This document shows, one piece after another, positions 46,501-55,076 of a stretch of 55,076 bases of DNA. Every line of letters starts with the position of its first letter. Position 1 is the stretch's first letter. The DNA is taken from contig JAJDZM010000158.1 in assembly GCA_022824615.1 (NCBI GenBank), positions 1 to 55,076 of the forward strand, in the 5' to 3' direction. Below the pieces are notes generated by a model that ran no database searches, was not told the origin of the DNA, and saw only the letters and a list, made by a program, of their open reading frames with translations. The translations under genes and the position numbers were made by a program. The DNA is from Candidatus Binatia bacterium. Lineage in GTDB: Bacteria > Desulfobacterota > Binatia > Bin18.

Positions 46501-47717
46501 TCAAACGAGAGCGCGTCAAGCACGTCAGCCATGACCGCATCGCCCAACCGAACGGTGGTCAGTAGCGGCGTGCGCTGTTGGTCGAACAGACCGCCGTTAT
46601 AGGGCGGGAGGCCAATGGAGGCATCGCCTTGGTCAATCGCTCGGCACAGATTGTCAATGATTGACCAGTAAAGGGCCGCACTAGCAGAGAAGGTGTCACC
46701 CAGGTCCTTGCGACGACCGACATCACGTCGCACCTTATCGCGCAAGCCGTAATCGTCGTAACGATTGTCGCGGACCGGCAGCAGGTCGCGGTCTTCGGCA
46801 TACAGGATAAACAGCAGCCGGTAGAGCAGAATCAAGGCCGCCTCGCGCACATCGGGCAACGGCGCATCCGGTGCCGCTTCCGCAATAGCCCGAGCCAACT
46901 TGGGAAAGACCTGCTCGAAAACCAGTTCGGACAGGTCGGTCGCAACGCGCTCTTCGTAGACGCGGCCCTCATCAAGAACGCGCTGGTGTAGCGTACGCGA
47001 ATCTGCGGTGGCCGGGTCGGACAGGAAGGCGTTACGCCGGAAGAAGAGCAAAAACAGCTTGAGGCAGTGCTGGCGCTCGGCCTCGGGCAGCGCGAACAGG
47101 CCGTCGTTATGGCCGGGCAGATTCAGGGCCGCCGCCAAGTCGAGCTCGAAGAATTGCTCCGACACGGATCGCGCGCCGGCATAATACAGCCGCCACCTGA
47201 CTCCATTCGTCAGCACGCCCCAGCGCAGCGTGCCGTTCGTCAGGTCGTCCACCCGTCGCAGGTAGCGCAGCATCTGGGTTGAAGGCGCGGTCTCCTCGCC
47301 CCGTCGGTCGGAGCGCCGGTCAAGCGGACGCTGCCAACGCTTGGACTCAACTACAGCCGAACCGTACTCGTAACGCCTCCATTCCTGTCGGTATCGGTTG
47401 GCGCGCCCCTTGGCCGCTTCATCGGCAAAGAGCAAACCGTCAGGCACATCGTCCCGCCCGCGCGACGAGAGATTCTGCTGGCGCAGGCTGGCCGTCCAGC
47501 CCAAGGCTTCAAGCACCGGCCAGATCAGATCGTCCTCGGTCTGGCTCTCGTTGGGGGTCTGGTCGGTTGGGAAGGGGTCGAAGACACTTCGTAGCGCCCG
47601 TTCAAATTCGTCCAAGGCTGCGTCGTCAACAGCCTGCCAGTCGGATAATTGCGAGATGGATTCCGTCAGAAAGTCGCGGGCAAACAAACTGCCTTGTACT
47701 GCGCTCTCAATGTTCAT
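43587..47717 (-). CDS. type IIG restriction-modification enzyme (fused nuclease and N6-adenine methylase)
   Basis: A 1376-residue single-chain enzyme. The N-terminal ~180 residues hold a PD-(D/E)XK nuclease: QTEDDLIWPVLEALGW, D93 in VPDGLLFADE and E124-S-K126 in AVVESKRW. A long helical region leads to the gamma-type methylase with motif I CDPAMGSGHFLVSLVDYL near residue 525 and catalytic motif IV GNPPWDRIKL near 820. The C-terminal third should contain the target-recognition domain. Nuclease and methylase in one protein fit type IIG/Eco57I-like systems; DISARM or BREX methylases lack this N-terminal site. Residues ~760-767 (PVLSQVEG) come from a 24-base repeat insertion. No separate specificity subunit is seen. 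Confidence 0.85.
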   Translation of the reverse strand: MNIESAVQGSLFARDFLTESISQLSDWQAVDDAALDEFERALRSVFDPFPTDQTPNESQTEDDLIWPVLEALGWTASLRQQNLSSRGRDDVPDGLLFADEAAKGRANRYRQEWRRYEYGSAVVESKRWQRPLDRRSDRRGEETAPSTQMLRYLRRVDDLTNGTLRWGVLTNGVRWRLYYAGARSVSEQFFELDLAAALNLPGHNDGLFALPEAERQHCLKLFLLFFRRNAFLSDPATADSRTLHQRVLDEGRVYEERVATDLSELVFEQVFPKLARAIAEAAPDAPLPDVREAALILLYRLLFILYAEDRDLLPVRDNRYDDYGLRDKVRRDVGRRKDLGDTFSASAALYWSIIDNLCRAIDQGDASIGLPPYNGGLFDQQRTPLLTTVRLGDAVMADVLDALSFEATDQGRRYINYRDLSVQQLGSIYERLLEYEVVRNGDEINVRPNVFARKGSGSYYTPDDLVEVILKETVGPLVRSCTEAFAKKAKRARPSSIKKKGREPSARLADLKRLDPAERLLELKICDPAMGSGHFLVSLVDYLADSVIAAIAEAQATVEDYVSPLTERIDDIRTTILNNAGERGWTIDAEQLDDRHIIRRMVLKRCVYGVDKNPMAVELAKVSLWLHTFTVGAPLSFLDHHLRCGNSLFGCWARQGIEKMSAGGHGLFIHEPVNRAADAANAMQVVEHLTDAEIAEAHQSAQTFAEVEAMTAPLDAFLSLLHALDWLDIRESDDTAALHAFFEGRLGDPLDIAQGKVEGPVLSQVEGLATPEGERFAGLLERARTLMAEERFLNWQAAFPGVWTNLKNVEPDGGFDAVIGNPPWDRIKLQQVEWFAARRPEIALAQRAAERKRMIAALETDSDPLSHDFAKASERAAAATRMARTCGDYPLLSRGDVNLYSLFVERAMTLVKPTGMVGLLVPSGIASDKTAAAFFQGVATEGRLRALYDFENRRTRFGAPPFFPDVDSRFKFCAIVASPTSFSEPAHCAFFLQDVSELNDPERRFPLTAEDFARVNPNTGTAPIFRTSRDAKLTTAIYEHLPVLIDRSGDEEVKAWPVKYVRMFDMANDSGLFRTREELEEGEGAWSIGGNRFGSPNGEWGPLYEGKMVQAFDHRAADTTSNQGNLFRPGQQEAIPASEKADFNRSPKPRYYVMDDAGRWSWPSQWVIAFKDITAATNMRTMIAALIPRAGAGHTLPVLPFLDSVDDMALQASLVVANLNAAPFDFVARQKVPATHFTWYVLEQMPVVPLHLFQAVRFGPKTADEIIREAVLELTYTAHDMAPFARDLGYVDEAGKVKPPFVWDEERRLRLRAKLDAVFFHLYGVTDRDDVRYLYSTFPIVERQETETYDRYRSRDLCLAWLNALAAGEPDAGVEG
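45417..45440 (-). repeat. 24-bp insertion-type repeat, copy in the type IIG gene
   Basis: On the coding (minus) strand it reads CCTGTCCTGAGTCAGGTCGA + AGGG. It matches 22 of 24 bases of the repeat at 53155-53178 in carB. Here it encodes PVLSQVEG in frame. It lies in the linker between methylase motifs, where an insertion is tolerable. Confidence 0.8.
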
Positions 47718-47951
47718 GAGTGGATAGTCCCTATGTTGCTACGACTTGTATTTTTCCACAGTGCATTATATCGAAACGATGTGACAACTGGCGAGGAACG
47801 TATATTCCAATCCAATCGGAAACGGCTGGCCAGAGAGGCCAAGGCATTGGTCGCCGAGCAAGTCAGTCTTGAAACGAGCAGGGAACCCCGGCCTTTGCAT
47901 TTTGGCAGTAACAGAGATATGATCCTATCTAAACTCTATCAGGAGGCGAGT

Positions 47952-48173
47952 ATGGCGAGGGAAAAATCCCGATCCTTCTTCGAGAATATTGGGAAGAAAT
48001 GGTGGCATGCCAAATCAGACCGGGCTACCGAGTTAGCCGCGCGAGAAAGCGAATATCCGTACTACATTATGGAGCAGTCGTTCACACATACTAATCCGTC
48101 TCCGCCCTCCGTTCCGACAGTGAACGACGATGGAGAATTGATTTGGGAGGAACCGCAACAGCAGGGCAAGTAA
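47952..48173 (+). CDS. small protein of unknown function, divergent from the type IIG gene
   Basis: A 73-residue frame starting at an ATG with AGGAGG five bases upstream, the strongest ribosome site in the frame. The same frame is open back to 47733 (146 residues), but that start would lie only 15 bases from the divergent type IIG start and has no ribosome site, so I chose the shorter form. The product is charged, with KKWWHAKSDRATELAARESEY and a proline-rich tail ending in EEPQQQ. No family is recognised. It is followed by a membrane protein gene, 30 bases on. Confidence 0.45.
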   Translation: MAREKSRSFFENIGKKWWHAKSDRATELAARESEYPYYIMEQSFTHTNPSPPSVPTVNDDGELIWEEPQQQGK

Positions 48174-48203
48174 GAAACCCGTTAAAACCGGGATCAGTCC
48201 CTC

Positions 48204-48848
48204 TTGAGTAATGTCAGTGACATCCTTCTCTACGCCCTGCCCGGCTTCCTCGCCGTGCAGTTGTATCGCACATTCTACCCGGCTAAACGTCAGTCTCAGT
48301 TTGAGATTATCGTCCCTAGCGTCTTGCACAGCGTCATCATATACGTAGGTCTCCATTACGCGTCGTGTTTACCCAGATGGAAAGAAATAGGCCTTCCGTC
48401 ACTGCAAAGCAAATCGCTTTCCATAGCTGAACCCTCGACAATCCTGATACTGCTCAGTGGCGGACTATTCTGGGGTTGTCTGCTCATTACCTACTATCGG
48501 TGGATTCGCGTTCACCTACCCTTTCTGCCACAGCCTGACCCCTTGGCCATTTGGCCGCTTGTTGCGACCGATGCCCCCAAGGCAAACCTCTGGGTGCTCG
48601 CTTGCACCAAGCAGGGCCTACGCTACTTCGGTTGGCTCGAACGACATTCTTTTGACCCCACGGTCAAAGATCATGACTTTCTCCTCCGCCCGGCCTATCT
48701 CGTTGACAATAACCTACATGTCCAACGGGATTTGAAGGTTGGCGGGGTGTATTTGAACACTCGTGATATCGAGTCTCTGGAGATAAACCATGCTGGTGAG
48801 TGGGGTAAGGTGTTCCAAAAGGCTCATCAGCCGGGATCAGCAGGTTGA
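48204..48848 (+). CDS. DUF6338-like membrane protein
   Basis: A 214-residue protein from a TTG start at 48204. The N-terminal half has two or three hydrophobic stretches (DILLYALPGFLAVQLYRTFY, then VLHSVIIYVGLHYA and ILILLSGGLFWGCLLITYY), the rest is soluble. The opening LPGFLAVQLYR resembles DUF6338 proteins of unknown function, which occur in accessory regions. It is preceded by the small unknown gene on the same strand and converges with recG; the stops are 15 bases apart. A defence-associated role is possible only from location beside the restriction enzyme. Confidence 0.55.
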   Translation: MSNVSDILLYALPGFLAVQLYRTFYPAKRQSQFEIIVPSVLHSVIIYVGLHYASCLPRWKEIGLPSLQSKSLSIAEPSTILILLSGGLFWGCLLITYYRWIRVHLPFLPQPDPLAIWPLVATDAPKANLWVLACTKQGLRYFGWLERHSFDPTVKDHDFLLRPAYLVDNNLHVQRDLKVGGVYLNTRDIESLEINHAGEWGKVFQKAHQPGSAG

Positions 48849-48863
48849 GTGAATGGCATCGCA

Positions 48864-51086
48864 TCAGCCCACCCTGGCCAGTTCCAGCCGGCCGGCCCAG
48901 CGGTCTTCGAGGACGGTACGTAACCGGCGGGACTCGGGGGTGGTCAGGTTGGGGTCGCGTTCGAGCCAGGCCAGGGCTTCGTCCCGCGCGGTTTCCAGCA
49001 GTTTGCTGTCACGCACGATATTGGCCACCCGGAAGTCAGGCATGCCGGACTGGCGTGTGCCCAGAAATTCGCCCGGCCCGCGAAACGCCAGGTCGGCTTC
49101 GGCAATTTTGAAGCCGTCGTCGGTTTCCGTCATCACCTGTAGACGCCGCTGGGACTCGTCACCCGGCGCGTACTGAGCCAGTAGCAGACACAGGGAGGCC
49201 GCCTGCCCGCGTCCGACTCGACCACGCAACTGGTGCAACTGAGCCAGGCCGAAGCGTTCGGCATGCTCAATCACCATGACGGTCGCGTTCGGCACGTCAA
49301 TGCCGACCTCAATGACGGTGGTCGAAACCAGCAGGTGATGCTGGCCAGCCTTAAAACGCTGCATGACCGCGTCTTTTTCGTCGCCCTTCATGCGGCCGTG
49401 AACGAGCCCAACCGAATAGTCGGCAAAGAAAGTCTGGGCCAACTCTTTGGCCATGGAAGTCGCGGCCTTCAGGTCGGACTTCTCGGACTCCTCAACCAGC
49501 GGATAGACCACATAGGCTTGATGGCCCTGTTCGATCTGATCTTTGACGAGCCGATAAACTTTTTTCCGCTCGCCTTCATGGAACACATGTGTCGTGATCG
49601 GCTTGCGGCCAGGCGGGCGTTCATCAATAGCTGAGACATCCAGGTCGCCATACAGGGTCAGGGCCAGGGTGCGGGGGATCGGGGTCGCGGTCAGCAGCAG
49701 AATATCCGGGTTCGCACCCCGTTTTCGCAGGGCGGCGCGCTGCATCACCCCAAAGCGATGCTGCTCATCCACAATGGCCAGGCCCAGATGCCGAAAGCGC
49801 ACGCCCTCCTGGATCAGGGCATGCGTACCAACCGCGATCTCGACCTCGCCCCGTTCCAGGAGACCATAGATCTCTTGTTTCCGTTTTGGGCGGATTTCTC
49901 CGGTCAGCAATGTCATGGACAAACCAAGTTGCTCGGCCAGCGGCGTCAGCGTCCGGTAGTGCTGCTCGGCCAGGAGCTCCGTCGGAGCCATGAAGGCCAC
50001 CTGGTAACCACTGTCGAGGGCGGCCAGGGCGGCAAAGAAGGCCACGATCGTCTTGCCCGAACCAACATCTCCCTGGACCAGACGGTTCATGGGGTGGGGA
50101 GCGGCCATATCCCGAAAAATTGTCTCAACCACCCGATCCTGGGCGGCGGTCAATTGAAACGGCAGAATGCCATATATCTGCTGGACGAGCGGCCCCGGCA
50201 CAATGGACAACCCCTCTTCCCGGACGGTATTGCGCCGGCGCAGGGCCATGCCCAGTTGCAAATAAAAGAGTTCATCAAACACCACGGCCCGGTGCGCCTG
50301 AGAGGTGGCCTCGTTGAGTTCGACAACCTCAGCATCGAGCGGGGGGAAGTGCAACTGTCGCAGGGCGTGATTGAGCGGCATCAGTTGCAGACGCTCACAG
50401 ATTTCCTGCGGCACACCGTTGGCGACCTGATCGACATAGCGGTCAACCGCACCGTGCACGATCCGGCGCATGGCAGCCACCGTCATTTCGGTGGTCTTAT
50501 TGTAAATGGGCAAGACGCGGGCGGTCTCGTCGTCCTCTTCCAGCGGCTCCATGTCCGGGTGGATCATCCACTTGCCGCCCTTCATGCCCTTCTCGACCTT
50601 GCCGTACAGCAGGACCCGCTGGCCAAGCTGATAGCGCTGCTGAAAATAGCGATGCTGGTGATACCACAGCAGGAAAAGAAAACCGGTTTCGTCTCGGACA
50701 ACGGCTTCGAGCACCCAGCGACGCCGACGGGCCAGAAAGCGCCGCTCCATCCGGGCGATCTGGCCGGTGACCGCCGTCTCATCCCCCATCTGAAGATGAC
50801 AGATTTTCTTGATTTCGCGCCGGTCCTGGTAGCGGAAGGGAATGTGGTAGAGCAGATCTTCGACCGTCTCTATGCCCAGCCGCGCCAACTGCTCAGCCCG
50901 ACGCGGTCCCACGCCTTTGACGTACTGCACCGAATTTTTGAGCGGTGGCTGGCGCGACCGAAAAGAACGTGCCGGTTCTCCCTCCTTGATACGGGGGGCT
51001 GGGGAGGATGTCCTGTCAAAGAGACGGGACGTTTCATCCGACGATCGTCTTTCTGCCCCTCCACCTTTCGACTTTCCGACCGCCAT
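48864..51086 (-). CDS. recG: ATP-dependent DNA helicase RecG
   Basis: A 740-residue superfamily 2 helicase that reverses stalled forks and processes branched DNA. An N-terminal wedge/OB domain (KGVGPRRAEQLARLGIETVEDLLYHIPFRYQDR) is followed by Walker A LVQGDVGSGKTIVAFFAA, the DEQHRFGVMQR DExH box, LTATPIPRTLALTLYGDLD and VSTTVIEVGIDVPNATVMVIE. The ATG at 51086 after GAGGGG gives the normal length; codons upstream enter carB and are not homologous. An Arg/Ser-rich extra stretch of about 45 residues precedes the wedge domain. It follows carB by 7 bases and is probably cotranscribed with it. Confidence 0.96.
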   Translation of the reverse strand: MAVGKSKGGGAERRSSDETSRLFDRTSSPAPRIKEGEPARSFRSRQPPLKNSVQYVKGVGPRRAEQLARLGIETVEDLLYHIPFRYQDRREIKKICHLQMGDETAVTGQIARMERRFLARRRRWVLEAVVRDETGFLFLLWYHQHRYFQQRYQLGQRVLLYGKVEKGMKGGKWMIHPDMEPLEEDDETARVLPIYNKTTEMTVAAMRRIVHGAVDRYVDQVANGVPQEICERLQLMPLNHALRQLHFPPLDAEVVELNEATSQAHRAVVFDELFYLQLGMALRRRNTVREEGLSIVPGPLVQQIYGILPFQLTAAQDRVVETIFRDMAAPHPMNRLVQGDVGSGKTIVAFFAALAALDSGYQVAFMAPTELLAEQHYRTLTPLAEQLGLSMTLLTGEIRPKRKQEIYGLLERGEVEIAVGTHALIQEGVRFRHLGLAIVDEQHRFGVMQRAALRKRGANPDILLLTATPIPRTLALTLYGDLDVSAIDERPPGRKPITTHVFHEGERKKVYRLVKDQIEQGHQAYVVYPLVEESEKSDLKAATSMAKELAQTFFADYSVGLVHGRMKGDEKDAVMQRFKAGQHHLLVSTTVIEVGIDVPNATVMVIEHAERFGLAQLHQLRGRVGRGQAASLCLLLAQYAPGDESQRRLQVMTETDDGFKIAEADLAFRGPGEFLGTRQSGMPDFRVANIVRDSKLLETARDEALAWLERDPNLTTPESRRLRTVLEDRWAGRLELARVG

Positions 51087-51093
51087 ACCCCTC

Positions 51094-54000
51094 TTACCCG
51101 TGCTCTTCACCGTGATAGGCCTGGAGCGGACGCACGCCGAGCAGACCCTGCTTGAGGCGGGCAATGCCTTCGACCGCGGCTCCCGCTCCGGCCACTGTCG
51201 TAAAATACGGCACCTGGCACTCCAGGGCACTCCGTCGAATCGAAAAGGAGTCCCGGATGGACTGCGCCCCCTCGGTCGTATTAATGACCAGATCAATCGA
51301 GCTCGCCTGGAGGGCGTCCACAATATGCGGGGAACCTTCCAGGACTTTATTCACCATCTCAACCGGCAGTCCGTGCTGTTGAAGAAACGCACAGGTGCCA
51401 CGCGTCGCCACCAGGGAGAAATCATTCTCCACCAACTGCCTGGCAATGGGCAGGAGAGCCGGCTTATCGCGGTCGCGCACACTGATGAAGGCCTTGCCCG
51501 TTTCCGGCAAGGTATTCCCTGCGGCAAATTGCGCTTTGGCGAAGGCCATGGCAAAGGACTGATCTACCCCCATGACCTCGCCGGTTGACTTCATTTCGGG
51601 TCCGAGGATGGTGTCCACACCGGGGAATTTAATAAACGGAAACACCGACTCTTTGACATTGACATGCTCGGGAATGACCTCCTGGGTAAAACCCAGCTCG
51701 TCCAAGGTTTTGCCCGCCATAACGCGCGCGGCTATTTTTGCCAGCGGGACACCGATCGCCTTGCTCACAAACGGCACGGTCCGTGAGGCGCGCGGATTCA
51801 CCTCAATCAGAAAAACCTGCTGCTCCTTGACGGCGAACTGGATATTCATCAGGCCAACCACACCGAGTTCTTGGGCCAGCAGGGTGGTTTGCCGCCGGAT
51901 TTCATTCTGCACGGCGGCAGACAAGCTGCGCGGCGGCAGGGAACATGCGCTGTCGCCGGAATGGACACCGGCGAGTTCGATATGTTCCATAATGCCGCCG
52001 ACCACGACCTGCTGGCCATCGCTCAGGGCGTCCACATCAACCTCGGTGGCGTCATCCAGAAATTTATCGATCAGAACGGGTCGCTCCGCGGACACGGACA
52101 CGGCCTCGCGCATATAGCGTCGCAGGCTCGCCTCGTCATACACCAGTTCCATGGCCCGGCCGCCCAGGACGTAGGAGGGGCGGACCAACACCGGATAGGC
52201 GATGTCCTGGGCAATGGCCACGGCTTCCTCGACCGACCGGGCCGTGCCGTTGGCCGGCTGGTGCAAACCGAGTTGTTCGAGCAGCAGCTTGAAGCGTTCG
52301 CGGTCCTCGGCCCGGTCAATGGCATCCGGCGGCGTGCCCAGAATCGGCACTCCGGCCTGTTCGAGCGGCACGGCCAGCTTGAGCGGCGTCTGCCCGCCGA
52401 ACTGAACAATGACCCCATACGGCTGTTCGCGCCGCACGATACTCAGCACATCTTCCAGCGTCAGCGGCTCAAAATACAGCTTGTCAGACGTGTCATAATC
52501 CGTACTGACGGTCTCGGGGTTACAGTTCACCATAATGGCTTCAAAACCGTCTTCTTTGAGTGCAAAGGCCGCGTGCACGCAGCAATAGTCGAACTCGATG
52601 CCCTGGCCGATCCGATTCGGCCCACCACCCAGAATGATCACCTTTTTGCGATCGGTCGGCTGAGATTCGTCTTCCCCTTCGTAGGTTGAGTATAAATAGG
52701 GCGTATGGGCCACAAATTCAGCCGCGCAGGTATCAACTGTTTTATAGACCGGAATCACATCCAAGCGCTCGCGCTCGGCCCGGACATCACCCTCGCTGAC
52801 ACCGAGCAGACGGCCGAGATGAACATCGGAAAAGCCCATCTGTTTCGCCCGACGTAACAGGCCGGGCGGTAATGCCGCTACGACCTCGACCGGTTGGGCA
52901 GCCGACCCGGTGGCCTCCCCCGACCCTCTCGCCTGCTGGATTTCCTTTTCGCACTCTACGATCTGCACGATATTATCCAGAAACCACGGGTCGATTTTTG
53001 AAAGCTGATAGAGCTCATCCACACCCACGCCCAGGCGGAACGCTTCCGCCACAGACCACAGCCGCTGGGCGTTCGGGGTTTGCAGGGACGCGCGAATGGC
53101 ATCCAACGGAGTCTCCGCCCCGTCGTCTCCGCTCGGGACAGGGCTACCGTTTGCCTGTCCTGAGCCCGGTCGAAGGGTTGATTCAAATCCGTAGCTGTCG
53201 ATTTCAAGCGAACGCAGGGCTTTCTGAAGCGCCTCCTTGAACGTCCGACCTATGGACATGGCCTCGCCGACCGATTTCATCTGCGGTCCGAGTAAATCCC
53301 GGGCTTGAGGGAATTTGTCAAAAGTAAAACGCGGCACCTTGACCACTACATAGTCGATCGTGGGCTCAAAAGAGGCCGGTGTTTCGCGCGTAATATCATT
53401 CGGAATTTCGTCCAGGGTGTAACCCACGGCCAGCTTTGCGGCAATTTTGGCAATTGGAAATCCGGTGGCCTTACTCGCCAGCGCGGACGAGCGGGACACC
53501 CGCGGATTCATTTCAATCACGACCAGCCGGCCGGTCTCCGGGTGGACGGCGAACTGGATATTGGACCCACCGGTGTCCACTCCGATTTCGCGGATGATAC
53601 GCAGCGCCGCGTCCCGCATGAGTTGGTATTCCTTATCGGTCAGAGTCTGGGCGGGCGCAACCGTAATGGAATCGCCGGTATGAACGCCGAGCGGATCGAA
53701 ATTTTCGATGGAGCAGATGATGACCACATTGTCCTGGGTGTCACGCATCACTTCCAATTCAAACTCTTTCCAGCCGGCGATCGACTCTTCAACCAGGACT
53801 TCATGTGTAGGAGAGGCCTGCAAGCCCCACTCGACAATAGCCTGAAATTCCTGCGGGGTTTGGACGATCCCGCCTCCGGCCCCCCCAAGGGTGCGGGACG
53901 GGCGGATAATCAACGGCAGGCCCAGGGTCTCGCGTAAGGCATAGGCTTCCTCAAGAGAGTGGATATAGCCGCTCCGGGGCAGGTCCAGGCCGATGCGCTC

Positions 54001-54408
54001 CATGGCCGCCTTGAACAGATCACGATCCTCGGCTTTCTTGATGGCCGGCAGCTTGGCTCCGATGAGTTCCACTCCGTAGCGGTCGAGGATGCCCCCTTCG
54101 GCCAGGTCAATAGCCAGATTCAAACCGGTCTGACCGCCAATGGTCGGCAGCAGGGCGTCCGGGCGTTCCCGTTCGATAATTTTCTCAAGGACGGGTCGGG
54201 TCAGCGGCTCAATATAGGTCCGGTCCGCAAAATCAGGGTCGGTCATAATCGTGGCCGGATTCGAGTTGACCAGTATGACGCGGTAACCCTCCTCTTTGAG
54301 CGCCTTGCAGGCTTGGGTGCCCGAGTAATCAAATTCACACGCCTGGCCGATCACAATGGGGCCGGAACCGATCAGCAAAATGGAATGGAGGTCTGTACGC
54401 TTGGGCAT
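51094..54408 (-). CDS. carB: carbamoyl-phosphate synthase large chain
   Basis: A 1104-residue CarB with two ATP-grasp halves, making carbamoyl phosphate for arginine and pyrimidine synthesis. The ATG at 54408 gives the classic [22 protein letters not shown] opening; the frame's first codon, a TTG nine codons upstream, was rejected. Each half has its own duplicated grasp motifs (for example [15 protein letters not shown] and [11 protein letters not shown]), and the MGS-type allosteric domain ends the chain. Between the first half and the oligomerisation domain, residues ~410-435 ([20 protein letters not shown]) are an extra, low-complexity insertion partly encoded by a 24-base repeat. It starts 23 bases after the carA stop. 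Confidence 0.96.
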   Translation of the reverse strand: MPKRTDLHSILLIGSGPIVIGQACEFDYSGTQACKALKEEGYRVILVNSNPATIMTDPDFADRTYIEPLTRPVLEKIIERERPDALLPTIGGQTGLNLAIDLAEGGILDRYGVELIGAKLPAIKKAEDRDLFKAAMERIGLDLPRSGYIHSLEEAYALRETLGLPLIIRPSRTLGGAGGGIVQTPQEFQAIVEWGLQASPTHEVLVEESIAGWKEFELEVMRDTQDNVVIICSIENFDPLGVHTGDSITVAPAQTLTDKEYQLMRDAALRIIREIGVDTGGSNIQFAVHPETGRLVVIEMNPRVSRSSALASKATGFPIAKIAAKLAVGYTLDEIPNDITRETPASFEPTIDYVVVKVPRFTFDKFPQARDLLGPQMKSVGEAMSIGRTFKEALQKALRSLEIDSYGFESTLRPGSGQANGSPVPSGDDGAETPLDAIRASLQTPNAQRLWSVAEAFRLGVGVDELYQLSKIDPWFLDNIVQIVECEKEIQQARGSGEATGSAAQPVEVVAALPPGLLRRAKQMGFSDVHLGRLLGVSEGDVRAERERLDVIPVYKTVDTCAAEFVAHTPYLYSTYEGEDESQPTDRKKVIILGGGPNRIGQGIEFDYCCVHAAFALKEDGFEAIMVNCNPETVSTDYDTSDKLYFEPLTLEDVLSIVRREQPYGVIVQFGGQTPLKLAVPLEQAGVPILGTPPDAIDRAEDRERFKLLLEQLGLHQPANGTARSVEEAVAIAQDIAYPVLVRPSYVLGGRAMELVYDEASLRRYMREAVSVSAERPVLIDKFLDDATEVDVDALSDGQQVVVGGIMEHIELAGVHSGDSACSLPPRSLSAAVQNEIRRQTTLLAQELGVVGLMNIQFAVKEQQVFLIEVNPRASRTVPFVSKAIGVPLAKIAARVMAGKTLDELGFTQEVIPEHVNVKESVFPFIKFPGVDTILGPEMKSTGEVMGVDQSFAMAFAKAQFAAGNTLPETGKAFISVRDRDKPALLPIARQLVENDFSLVATRGTCAFLQQHGLPVEMVNKVLEGSPHIVDALQASSIDLVINTTEGAQSIRDSFSIRRSALECQVPYFTTVAGAGAAVEGIARLKQGLLGVRPLQAYHGEEHG
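53155..53178 (+). repeat. 24-bp insertion-type repeat, copy in carB
   Basis: Plus strand CCTGTCCTGAGCCCGGTCGA + AGGG. Read on the carB coding strand it gives TLRPGSGQA in frame. Twenty-two of 24 bases match the copy at 45417-45440, which lies in the other orientation relative to its gene's reading. The motif resembles the CTTCGAC...CTCAGGACAG short repeats seen scattered in many uncultured bacterial genomes. Confidence 0.8.
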
Positions 54409-54431
54409 GGCTTGTATCTGCTGCTCAGGAA

Positions 54432-55076
54432 TCAACCTCGAAACTGCTCCATCAGCGCAGTGAAGCGCCGGAACAAATAGTCTGCATCATGAGGCCCCGG
54501 AGAGGACTCGGGATGGTATTGCACGGAAAAGAGCGGCTCCTGCGTATGTCGCAAGCCTTCAACCGTCCGGTCGTTCAGGTTGAGATGGGTGACTTCCGCC
54601 CGCTCTTGCAACGAATCGACATCGATACAAAAACCATGATTCTGCGCCGTAATTTCAACCTTCCGGGTTGCGAGGTCCATCACCGGCTGGTTGCCCCCGT
54701 GATGGCCGAATTTGAGCTTATAGGTCTGTCCACCCAAGGCCAGACCCAGAATCTGGTGTCCCAGACAGATGCCGAATAAAGGGACTTTTCCCACCAGGGC
54801 GGCGATGTTCTCCTTGGCATAGGGCACCGCGTTCGGGTCGCCCGGACCATTCGACAAAAAAACGCCGTCCGGCTTGAGGCGCAGGACCTCTGCCGCGGGC
54901 GTGGAGGCCGGCACCACCCGTACCCGACAGCCCGCCTCAACCAGATGACGCAGGATGTTGAACTTCACGCCAAAATCGTACGCGACGACAGAGAAGCGCG
55001 GCTCGGGCGTACGGCCGGCCCCCTGCTGGCGATAGCCGCTCTCCAACTCCCAGTAGCCCTGGGACCAGTCATACGG
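54432..55076 (-). CDS. carA: carbamoyl-phosphate synthase small chain (3' part)
   Basis: The C-terminal 214 residues of CarA, entering from the right edge of the window in frame ([15 protein letters not shown]). The glutamine amidotransferase class I domain is complete in its key parts: [11 protein letters not shown], the oxyanion/nucleophile strand [15 protein letters not shown] with the catalytic Cys, and the His-x-Glu pair in [12 protein letters not shown]. It releases ammonia from glutamine for CarB. The order carA-carB-recG on the minus strand, with gaps of 23 and 7 bases, suggests one transcript. The N-terminal substrate domain lies outside the window. Confidence 0.95.
   Translation of the reverse strand, partial: PYDWSQGYWELESGYRQQGAGRTPEPRFSVVAYDFGVKFNILRHLVEAGCRVRVVPASTPAAEVLRLKPDGVFLSNGPGDPNAVPYAKENIAALVGKVPLFGICLGHQILGLALGGQTYKLKFGHHGGNQPVMDLATRKVEITAQNHGFCIDVDSLQERAEVTHLNLNDRTVEGLRHTQEPLFSVQYHPESSPGPHDADYLFRRFTALMEQFRG

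Noticed and set aside
43587-47717. PglX of a BREX system or DrmMI of DISARM
   Set aside because: None of the partner genes (brxC, pglZ, drmA, drmB) is adjacent, and the protein has its own N-terminal nuclease motif.
47649-47951. Longer form of the small gene divergent from the type IIG gene
   Set aside because: It would overlap or abut the divergent start with no ribosome site; the ATG at 47952 has AGGAGG.

Overview
The window reads as one stretch of a high-GC bacterial chromosome. Gene content points to a deltaproteobacterial-grade or Tectomicrobia/Entotheonella/Binatota-like organism: two tandem DUF507 genes, an NtrB/NtrC pair, a split B12-dependent acyl-CoA mutase, an archaeal-type phosphoglycerate mutase, GlpX-type fructose bisphosphatase, an F420-linked reductase with an LLM-class oxidoreductase, and several COG2159-type amidohydrolases. 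The lineage is inferred from gene content only.

Layout. 1-6486 (mostly minus): CcdA-TlpA fusion, tRNA-Ser(CGA), tadA, a metallo-beta-lactamase-fold protein, a glutathione S-transferase read here as a selenoprotein, hisC and an LLM-class oxidoreductase. 6587-8752: msrB, then a toxin-antitoxin patch in which a DUF5615 toxin is fused to a headless short-chain dehydrogenase. 8913-14661: catabolic genes (two amidohydrolases, an MBL hydrolase, an ADP-forming acyl-CoA ligase). 14857-15759: an HtrA-like protein lacking all three catalytic residues. 15760-20241: an AT-richer insert with a type II restriction-modification pair and two proteins carrying HEPN-like motifs. 20311-22654: a TPP-dependent decarboxylase-like enzyme and an F420:NADP reductase-like protein. 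22739-28768: groESL, two DUF507 genes, ntrBC-type genes and thiE.

28824-42472 is a long collinear minus-strand housekeeping run. In transcription order it is an AlaC-like aminotransferase, hom, thrC, apgM, glpX, an enoyl-CoA hydratase, mutase large and small subunits, an EthD-domain protein, a geranylgeranyl-reductase-like flavoprotein, a small membrane protein, a BtuF-like protein and dnaB. Several of these genes overlap or nearly abut. 42644-48848 is a second accessory patch: orphan antitoxin-like genes, a 1376-residue type IIG restriction-methylase and two unknown genes. 48864-55076 holds recG, carB and the 3' part of carA.

Main observations. (1) The GST frame extends upstream through an in-frame UGA at the position of the catalytic Ser/Cys, with a perfect 8-bp hairpin (loop GGA) 11 nt downstream, as expected for a bacterial SECIS. 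(2) A ~52-nt palindromic element occurs twice, once in frame inside a flavoprotein gene. (3) A different 24-nt element is inserted in frame in both carB and the type IIG enzyme gene. (4) A 9-bp repeat arranged as opposed tandem arrays lies just upstream of dnaB. (5) The toxin-SDR chimera and the protease-dead HtrA are unusual proteins.
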